Shown: in pieces, positions 57,181-64,000 of the stretch
Layout: the number at the start of each line of letters is the position of its first letter
How positions within the stretch are numbered: position 1 is the first letter of the stretch
Assembly: GCA_947359465.1 (NCBI GenBank)
Contig: OX375877.1
Location: forward strand, 74,164,698-74,228,697
DNA length: 64,000 nucleotides
Direction of reading: 5' to 3'
DNA from: Metellina segmentata
Lineage: Eukaryota > Arthropoda > Arachnida > Araneae > Tetragnathidae
The notes under the pieces: generated by a model
Seen by the model: only the letters and a program-made list of their open reading frames with translations
What the model was told of the DNA's origin: nothing
Databases searched by the model: none
Position numbers and translations under genes: made by a program

Positions 57181-57742
57181 TTATTCCTCATCTTCATCAG
57201 CACAACCTATACACATAATGTCTTCTTCAATAATGTCAACATGCCTTGCAACTAATAATCTGTTATTCACCAAAACTTTATATCCAACTTCTGCATATCC
57301 AAGTAAAATTCCAAATTCAGCCTTTTTATCCCACTTTGATCTTCTCTTTCCTTCTGGTATTCTAACATAAACTCTACTTCCATACAATTTTAATTCATTT
57401 GCAGATGGTTTCCTATTAAAAAATATTTCATAAGGTGTCTTCCTCACTACAGTATTTGCCAATGTCCTATTTTTCAGATAAGCTGCTGTTTTAATCACTT
57501 CAGGCCAAAAACGTCTGTCAACTTTTGCTTCTGCTAGAAGACATCTAGCCATATCCATTATTGTTCTATTATATCTTTCCGCAGTGCCGTTCAATTCATG
57601 TACATGTGGTGGACACGACTTTACCTTTATACCTTTTTCTCTTGCAAATTTAAATATCTTGCTATTCATATATTCTTTACCATTATCACATCTCCGTTCT
57701 TTTATCATCTTCCCAGTTAAATTTTGAATTTCATTTACATAT
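57181..57742 (-). pseudogene. copia integrase, C-terminal portion after the gypsy insertion
   Basis: Reading resumes at the insertion point with YVNEIQNLTG. The second catalytic aspartate lies in RCDNGKEYMNSK and the glutamate in LNGTAERYNRTIMDMAR. Then come WPEVIKTAAYLKNRT, the TPYEIFFNRKPS segment and the FGILLGYAE block of the copia integrase C-terminus. The frame ends in the TAA at 57181. The 30-40 codons upstream of the insertion point in the displayed open frame are LTR sequence, not protein. Confidence 0.85.
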
Positions 57743-58102
57743 TGTAACATATATGTTTTAAGCACCCAACTGTTGGTTTCGAAAGAGACCAATAGATGGC
57801 GCCTGGGAGGTTCCTCCACCAATGCGCAGTTAAGTTGCGCAGATGTATTTTCAAGGGAGCCCCGGATGTACGAAAAGTGAAGTGTGATGTGACGCTTTGA
57901 TGTGAAAAAGACGCGATCCGACTCAGTCGCGGCCTTCATGTATATAGAGTCAATGATTGCTGTTAATAAATCGCAGTAATTACGACCAGGCAGTCCTGTC
58001 GATTTATTTTAATCCACCACCCACACACATATTCGTAAGTTGCCCGGCGCTCGAGTTGAATAATGCTGCAAAAGGTTCCTTCAGCCCAGCCGAGTACTTA
58101 CA
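57743..58102 (+). repeat. gypsy 5' LTR
   Basis: This 360-bp LTR has a TATATAG box near 57938 and AATAAA near 57964, and ends in CA one base before the TGG of the primer binding site. Confidence 0.92.
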
Positions 58103-59332
58103 TTGGCGCCCAACCAGTGGCCGGATTGATGAATTGACGGAAATGGTGCCTAGAAATCGCTGGTAGTGTTCCGCAGAAGCAACACTTTACAGTCTGGAGA
58201 TCGCGGCAAATCGGGAAAAGCGTTCGCTTGGATTTGCCTACACGTGGAATTGACGGGAAGCGGTCGCTTGGAGTCGTCGCACGTGGAAAGAGAGCCATTC
58301 TACAGGAAAGTGATAATCCGGAACATCGTCTTTCTTGGACCCAGATAAGAAATTTGATTGATTTTTCAAGTTGTCTAACTTTGTAAATTTAGTGTGATTC
58401 AAGTTTCGATTTAACTTTAACTTGTATAACTTTGTAAAGTTAGTGTGTTTCAAGTTTCGATTTAACTTCAACTTGAAAATTTATCGATTTAGAGTGATTC
58501 AAGTTTCGATTTAACTTCAGCTTGAAGAAATTTATCGATTTAGGGTGATTCAAGTTTTGATTTAACTTCAACTTGCATAAATTGGTAATTAGAAGTGCTG
58601 CATCGCATATGAATCGGAATTGGTTTTGAATTACATGAGTTAAAATTGCTTTATGATATATGAGAGACTAGGGAGTAAGATTTATAGTGTTAATATTTTT
58701 GTGTTCTCTCTTTAATTAGAAATGCTGCATCGCATAGGAATCTCAATTATTGTGTTTCAAGTTTTGATTTAACTTCAGCTTGAAAAACTTTATCAATTTA
58801 GTGTGATTCAAGTTTCGATTTAACTTCAGCTTGAAAATTTATCGATTTAGTGTGATTCAAGTTTCGATTTAACTTCAACTTGCATAAATTGGTAATTAGA
58901 AATGCTGCATCGCATATGAATCGGAATTCGTTTTGAATTATTTGAGTTAAAATTGCTTCATGATATATGAGAGACTAGGGAGTAAGATTTATAGTGTTAA
59001 TATTTTTGTGTTCTCTCTTTAATTAAAAATGCTGCATCGCATATGAATCTCAATTATTTTGAATTATATGAGTTATAATGGTTACATGATATATGAGGCT
59101 AAGGTATAAGATTTAGTGCATATGTATTGTGTGTTCTATCTTTTTAGGGTATAAGATTTAGTGCTAGTATTGTGTGTTCTCTTTTAGAGTATAGGATTTA
59201 TTGCATATATTTTTGTCGTTCATATATATTATATGAAATCTAGTACTTTCATTTAGTCATTTAAAAATCTATTTTCAAAATTCATTGTAAGAGGAACCTC
59301 TAATTGGTTAAAAGCTGGTTTTGAAAACAAAA
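58103..59332 (+). other. gypsy leader with two-level tandem repeats
   Basis: A unit of about 50-60 bp containing GATTCAAGTTTCGATTTAAC and TTCAACTTG recurs six to seven times from 58385 to 58890. A longer block with GCTGCATCGCATATGAATC, GAGAGACTAGGGAGTAAG and TTTTTGTGTTCTCTCTTTA recurs two to three times to 59180. No coding sequence is present. A packaging role is possible but not shown. Confidence 0.7.
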
Positions 59333-60940
59333 ATGACATTTTTGGCTAAAGGTAGACGGGAGGATCTTAGGATCCTAGCAGAGGAACTAGGGGAGGTCTT
59401 AAGAGAAAATCTAAAAATCTTTGAGCTAAAGGATATTATTGTCAATTCAGAGCATTATGAAGAAACATTCGCAAAAGAACTCCTGAAAACAATCATAGAG
59501 AACAGAGAATCTGAAAGGGAAAGAACTTTTGAACTGGAGAAATCCGAAAAGGAAAGAACTTTTGAACTGGAGAAAGCCGAAAAGGAAAGAACTTTTGAAC
59601 TGGAGAAAGCCGAAAAGGAAAGAACTTTTGAACTGGAGAAAGCCGAAAAGGAAAGAGTTTTTGAACTCGAAAAGATAAAGTTGCAACTTGAAGCTCAGTC
59701 TGTGAATTTGACCACAGAAACTGGGCTCGAAAGGGAAAGTGAAAACCCTAAATGGGAATTGAGAAAACTAATTCCTAGCTTCAACCCAAAAGATGACGAT
59801 ATGGGTCTCTTCCTTAACATTTTTGAAAGACAGTTAAAGTTCATAAAAGTACCAGAGGATCAGTGGGTGGCTTATCTGATAGGAGCCCTACCACCAGATG
59901 TAGCTAAACTGATTGCAAGAGAGCCAGAAGAGGAGTCTAGAGATTACAGATACATCAGGGAAATGCTTCTGAAACGTTACAAACTCAGTGCCGAAAAATT
60001 CAGGCAGTTGTTCTCTCAACATAAAAAGACACATGAGAGCACCTGGAGAGATTTTTACTTCGAGCTGAGGACTTATTTTGAGGGATGGCTATCTGAACTG
60101 CACATCCAGGATTTTGATCAACTCAAGGATCTAATAATATCTGACCAGATGAAGAGGAAAACCCCTCCAGAAGTTAAAGAACATTTCCTTGATGAGTGGG
60201 CCGACTGCACTTCCCCTAAGGAACTTGCAGAAAAACTAGAGTCGTTCGACAATTTGCGAAGTAATATGAAGAAGGACCCTAATCCTGATTTCAAGAAGAG
60301 AGTTTTCAATAAACATAAGGATGAAGTTTCCAGAATGGGAAATTCGAAGAACCATTTTTATCAGAAAAGGTTTGAAAGGCCGAGGCAAGAAACGAACCAA
60401 GAGGAGCGACCTGCTATAAGATGCTATGGATGTAATGAACCAGGTTATATAAAAGCCCGATGCCCAAAGTGTAATCCATCTGTGCAGAATAACCCGGCTC
60501 GAATTGGTTGCGTCCAACTACATTCTAGTACAGCTGAGTCATCTCCAGTTGCAGTGCTGAGAGTGAGCATCAATGGAATATGTGAAACAGCATGTGCTGA
60601 CTCTGGAGCGAGTCACTCCATCGCTGGTGAAGCACTGTACTACCTCTTGCGAGAGCAGGGAGCGGAATTTATTTCTACTCATCTTAGCATATCCCTCGCG
60701 GATGGACACAAGTCGGAAATGACAGTTTACACTACCCTTGTGACCGTGGAGCTTGAAGGAAGATTCTTTTCAACCACTTTGATTGCATTACCCGAAGCCA
60801 AAGAAAACCGAACACTTTTGGGAACGGATTTTTTGAAGATATCTGGCGTAGTTCTAAATATAAAAGAAGGAGACTGGTTTTTCGGCGATAGTCCTCGCCA
60901 CAAATACCCATTTGCAGAACAAATGAAATCTGTCATTTAA
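59333..60940 (+). CDS. gypsy Gag-protease polyprotein, about 535 aa
   Basis: I choose the ATG at 59333 (MTFLAKGRREDL), which aligns with the start of the 931-aa protein at 23499. An 11-residue unit, EKERTFELEKA, is repeated about five times near residues 62-112 and should form a long coiled coil. A Gag capsid region with AKLIAREPEEESRDY and LLKRYKLSAEKFRQLF matches the other element. The zinc knuckle reads CYGCNEPGYIKARC, with tyrosine where the zinc-binding histidine is expected. The protease motif is DSGASHS. The frame is intact and ends just before the reverse transcriptase frame, which lies in another phase. Confidence 0.85.
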   Translation: MTFLAKGRREDLRILAEELGEVLRENLKIFELKDIIVNSEHYEETFAKELLKTIIENRESERERTFELEKSEKERTFELEKAEKERTFELEKAEKERTFELEKAEKERVFELEKIKLQLEAQSVNLTTETGLERESENPKWELRKLIPSFNPKDDDMGLFLNIFERQLKFIKVPEDQWVAYLIGALPPDVAKLIAREPEEESRDYRYIREMLLKRYKLSAEKFRQLFSQHKKTHESTWRDFYFELRTYFEGWLSELHIQDFDQLKDLIISDQMKRKTPPEVKEHFLDEWADCTSPKELAEKLESFDNLRSNMKKDPNPDFKKRVFNKHKDEVSRMGNSKNHFYQKRFERPRQETNQEERPAIRCYGCNEPGYIKARCPKCNPSVQNNPARIGCVQLHSSTAESSPVAVLRVSINGICETACADSGASHSIAGEALYYLLREQGAEFISTHLSISLADGHKSEMTVYTTLVTVELEGRFFSTTLIALPEAKENRTLLGTDFLKISGVVLNIKEGDWFFGDSPRHKYPFAEQMKSVI

Positions 60941-61892
60941 GAAATTCGGAAACGAGATTAAAATTAATTCGTGTTCACTTCGAGAGGTGGAAGGCCTTGC
61001 CCTTACGTCAACTCAGCGTGAAACGATGAACTGTCTCCTTAACGAGTATGAAGGGTCTTTTCATCCAGGGGGAGAGGCTACCCCTTTCATTGAACACCGG
61101 ATTGACACTATGGACCATCCACCTGTTGCAGTACCTCCGTACAGAGTTTCCCCAGTAAAGAAAAGTATAATGAAAAACGAGATAGAGAGAATGTTGGAAA
61201 AAGGCATAATTGAGGACTGCGAGTCACCATATGCGGCTCCTGTGGTTCTGATCCCAAAACCAAATGGAACCTACAGATTTTGCGTTGATTATCGCAAACT
61301 GAATGCCATTACGAAGACTGATACCTATCCTCTTCCACTCATTGACGACTTGCTCCACGAAGCCAAGCATACATCCTACATGTCAACGATTGACTTGCGA
61401 GCGGGTTACCATCAAGTTAACGTGGCAGTTACAGACCGTGACAAGACTGCTTTCACCTGTCCATTTGGCACTTACCGTTTTATCAGGATGCCTTTCGGGC
61501 TGAAAAACGCACCAGCAACCTTCCAAAGACAAGACCAGAGAAAAGCCTGTGCGGATAAGGGAAGAAGTTCAGGACCGAGCTTTTCTCCGGGCGATTCTGT
61601 TTGGGTGACACTCCACCCTGTTAGTAATGCCAAAAAGAAACGAACAAGCAAGTTCATGCCTCGGAGGGACGGTCCCTATGTCATTCTCACTCAGCGATCA
61701 CCTACTACTTATCAAATTGCCAATCCAGACTCTCCTGAAGTCTCAATGGGAGTTTATCACTCATCGGCTTTAAGACCTTGCCTTGATTCCGATGCTCGGC
61801 CTTTGACGCCCTTACGAAAGCGTGGGCGTCCAAAGCGAAAGCATGCTGGTTCCTTGCCGGGACGTCGGCGAAACCAGAGGGGGAGTATGTAA
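60941..61892 (+). CDS. truncated Pol: reverse transcriptase N-terminal half fused to integrase C-terminus
   Basis: The frame is open from upstream of the gag-pro stop, so it is probably reached by frameshifting rather than by its own start. It has CESPYAAPVVLIPKPNGTYR, FCVDYRKLNAITKTD, TIDLRAGYHQV and IRMPFGLKNAPATFQR. All are gypsy reverse transcriptase blocks up to just before the YxDD active site. At the next residues it jumps, in frame, to SFSPGDSVWVTLHPVS and KFMPRRDGPYVIL, an integrase C-terminal domain. YxDD, RNase H and the integrase core are all deleted. No active polymerase or integrase can be made, so mobility would need a helper element. Confidence 0.85.
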
Positions 61893-62247
61893 CATATATG
61901 TTTTAAGCACCCAACTGTTGGTTTCAAAAGAGACCAATAGATGGCGCCTGGGAGGTTCCTCCACCAATGCGCAGTTAAGTTGCGCAGATGTATTTTCAAG
62001 GGAGCCCCGGATGTACGAAAAGTGAAGTGTGATGTGACGCTTTGATGTGAAAAAGACGCGATCCGACTCAGTCGCGGCCTTCATGTATATAGAGTCAATG
62101 ATTGCTGTTAATAAATCGCAGTAATTACGACCAGGCAGTCCTGTCGATTTATTTTAATCCACCACCCACACACATATTCGTAAGTTGCCCGGCGCTCGAG
62201 TTGAATAATGCTGCAAAAGGTTCCTTCAGCCCAGCCGAGTACTTACA
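61888..62247 (+). repeat. gypsy 3' LTR
   Basis: It matches the 5' LTR except for A in place of G near 61926 (the G is at 57781). It ends in CTTACA, followed by the ATAT target copy. Confidence 0.92.
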
Positions 62248-62251
62248 ATAT

Positions 62252-63906
62252 TCCATAAAACAATCAGAGACTTGATCCTTCGACTTAATACAACAGACTT
62301 TTGCCAATTTGCTATAATCATCGATAAAACTCACGAAGTATTTTTCACCATTACATCCAGTTGTTCTATGAGGTCCATTTACATCAGTATGAACAATCTC
62401 CAGTATATCTTCTGCTCTTCTTCTATTATTCTTAAAGGGTAAATTATGCATCTTGTTCTCAATACATATAGCACACTTCATATATTCTGATTCTATTTCT
62501 TTAGGTAACCCTTCTAGTAACTGATTTTTACACATAATATCCAGATATTTAAAATTTACATGCCCAAGTGTACGATGTAGTTTTTCTTTTAATGTTAATG
62601 TATTATTGGTCACATTTGCAAATATTTTACTAGCATTTGAAACATAACTTGTTACTTTATATAATCTTTCATCTTTTTTCGCTACTGCTAATAATGTACC
62701 ATCTAATTTATAAATTCTTGAGAACTGCCCTTTTGATACTATTTTATGATTGTCAGTGATCTTTGAATAACTTAATAAATTTGCCTTCATTTCTTTAACA
62801 TAAAATACATTTTTCAAAGTTACTATGGATTCAGTGTCATAAACATGAAAAGAGACTGTAATATTACCAACCTTTGTCGCTTCTAACATCCTTCCATCAC
62901 CAACTTTTACTTTAATAGGGTTCTTCAATGTTACTTGGTTTTCAAAATATTCATCACTATTTATTATATGATCGGTACACCCGCTGTCCAGTAACCAAAT
63001 AATTTGATTTTTATTTGCCATATTATTTTCATTTGAGCTTGACATATTGCTTTCAATTATTGTAGTATGAAAACTGTTTCCTGGCTGACTATTGTTTTCT
63101 CTGTGGTTAGAGTTTGCTCCACGTCCGCGATGTTTACCAAAACCACGACCCTGATAATTTGAAAGACTTCGACCAAGATAATTAGAACCACTGCCACGAT
63201 AGTTCACTTGACCACGGCCATACCAACAGTACTTTTTAATGTGGCCATATTTACCACAATTAAAACAGACATTTCCTTGTGGGCCCGATTTGTTTGTTTC
63301 AATTTTAAAAGCATTCGATTTTTCTATTGGTGCTCTGTCTTCACAATCATTTTTCTCTTCGAGCGATTTTGACTTAATTTTACTTTTTAGATAATCAACT
63401 GTTCTGTCCTTCTCCGGTAAAACATCAATTAAATCACCAATATGACTGTAGTTTGATGGTAATGCTCTTAACATGTAATTAAGTTTTTCTTGTTCAGTCA
63501 CGGTTGCACCGGCTTGTTTAAGCTCGTTAACAGACTTCTCAAACTCATCAAAAAATAAACGTAAATCGGAGTAATTCTTCAATTTGACATTTTCTAAGTT
63601 ATTTCTACATACAATTTGCAATGACATTGAAGTTTTCAAATACATGGTATCGAATTTGGCTATTATATCAAAAGCAGACTCACATTCATGGATGTATTCC
63701 AATTGCTTGTTTGTTTTTGCACCATAAATATAATTCGTTGCTTGTATATCTTTTTCTTGGTTATCGTTTGCATTAATTTTTCGTTGTACCACTACTTCCT
63801 TACATTTTTTAAACTGCAAAAATGTCATCATTCTTATTTTCCAATTAAAGTATTCCAAACCATCAAATAGCGGTATACTAATATCGCTGCTTCTTGCATG
63901 CGCCAT
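62252..63906 (-). pseudogene. copia Gag, protease and start of integrase, cut by the gypsy element
   Basis: The frame starts at 63906 (MAHARSSDISIPLFDGLEYF) and is open for about 551 codons to the insertion point. Residues 12-180 are a copia Gag with NYSDLRLFFDEFEKSVNEL and LNYMLRALPSNY. A perfect CCHC knuckle, CFNCGKYGHIKKYC, is at 214-227, followed by a glycine-arginine-rich stretch. The protease motif LLDSGCTDHI is near 305-314. The integrase zinc region follows (HRTLGHVNF ... CAICIENK), then the first catalytic aspartate in VHTDVNGP. The frame would continue at 57738. The last 30 codons of the apparent open frame belong to the gypsy LTR. Confidence 0.88.
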
Positions 63907-63962
63907 TTTCTTTTTACGCTGGTATGGGTATATTCTTAAGCAACACTAATTTTCAAAAACCA

Positions 63963-63975
63963 CGCTCTGCTACCA
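63963..63975 (-). other. copia primer binding site, initiator-Met type
   Basis: TGGTAGCAGAGCG directly follows the 5' LTR on the minus strand. It complements the 3' CCA end of initiator tRNA-Met for about the first 11 bases. Confidence 0.65.
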
Positions 63976-64000
63976 TGTTCAGTAAACTCTGTTTACGTGT
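63976..64000 (-). repeat. copia 5' LTR, first 25 bp in view
   Basis: TGTTCAGTAAACTCTGTTTA matches the left boundary of the 3' LTR at 55168. The rest lies outside the window. Confidence 0.8.

Larger units (their letters stand above)
57743..62247 (+). mobile_element. non-autonomous Ty3/gypsy LTR element, 4505 bp, young
   Basis: Two direct 360-bp LTRs (57743-58102 and 61888-62247) begin TGTAAC and end CTTACA and differ at one base that I could see. ATAT lies outside both ends (57739-57742 and 62248-62251). The primer binding site TGGCGCCCAACC starts at 58104, and a purine tract AGAGGGGGAGTA adjoins the right LTR. The body has a repeat-rich leader, a gag-pro frame and a short frame where the first half of reverse transcriptase is fused to the integrase C-terminus. 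Removing the element with one ATAT copy restores the copia frame. Confidence 0.93.
55168..64000 (-). mobile_element. Ty1/copia LTR retrotransposon, interrupted and decayed, runs off the window
   Basis: The 3' LTR (55168 to about 55411) and the start of the 5' LTR (63976-64000) share TGTTCAGTAAACTCTGTTTA. The primer binding site TGGTAGCAGAGCG (63963-63975, minus strand) matches the 3' end of initiator tRNA-Met closely. Protein order is Gag, protease, integrase, reverse transcriptase, RNase H, as in copia. A gypsy element at 57743-62247 splits the integrase. A 5-bp left flank, ACCAT, should recur beyond the window. Confidence 0.9.

Noticed and set aside
56855..57370. 171-codon plus-strand frame
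   Set aside because: Antisense to the copia reverse transcriptase and integrase region.
57757..57939. N-terminal residues of the integrase open frame (from MKAATESDRVFF)
   Set aside because: These codons come from the gypsy LTR read on the minus strand. The same residues appear at 61812-62084 for that reason.

Overview
This is AT-rich eukaryotic DNA from an animal. It holds two spliced host genes with short exons, GT-AG introns and AATAAA signals, and otherwise mostly transposable elements (TEs). The mix of tRNA-derived SINEs, Helitron, Merlin, MULE, Tc1/mariner, hAT, CACTA-like, Ty1/copia and Ty3/gypsy elements, with a class B neuropeptide-type GPCR and an animal mitochondrial ClpP, suggests an arthropod. 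An arachnid is my guess and is not proven by the sequence. No operons, tRNA genes that look functional, rRNA or CRISPR were seen.

Layout. Positions 1-9371 are intergenic, with two non-autonomous Helitrons of exactly 650 bp each (1860-2509 and 7845-8494), two old SINE copies and one diverged tandem array. Positions 9372-25613 are one hAT (ZMYM type) transposon bounded by an 8-bp target duplication and inflated by nested insertions. These are a SINE (10178-10454), a CACTA-like element (11538-19092) and a gypsy-type LTR element whose LTRs are inverted (19195-24833). The CACTA-like element has an intact eight-exon DUF4806-type gene and a broken transposase, and itself carries a hAT MITE and a LINE fragment. 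Positions 26715-31410 are a SINE split by a MULE with a 9-bp duplication (26912-31160). Positions 32182-35014 are a composite Merlin element that also contains an endogenous CRESS-DNA virus Rep fragment.

Positions 35377-46900 (+) are the five-exon gene for mitochondrial ClpP. Its introns hold a hAT end, a mariner fossil and a Tc1 element split by another hAT (39978-43143). After a second Tc1 (48120-49463) comes the 3' half of a class B (secretin-type) GPCR gene on the minus strand (seven exons, 49934-54375). It converges with clpP and its upstream exons are not in view. From 55168 to the end is a minus-strand copia element. Its integrase gene is split by a young non-autonomous gypsy element (57743-62247) with 360-bp LTRs that differ at one base.

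The two host genes have no evident functional link. The clearest story is insertion chronology. In most nests, target duplications and reading frames show which element was host and which was guest. The youngest arrivals appear to be the two gypsy-type elements. Both encode Gag-protease polyproteins of one family, and both have lost reverse transcriptase or integrase catalytic parts, so they would depend on another element's enzymes.
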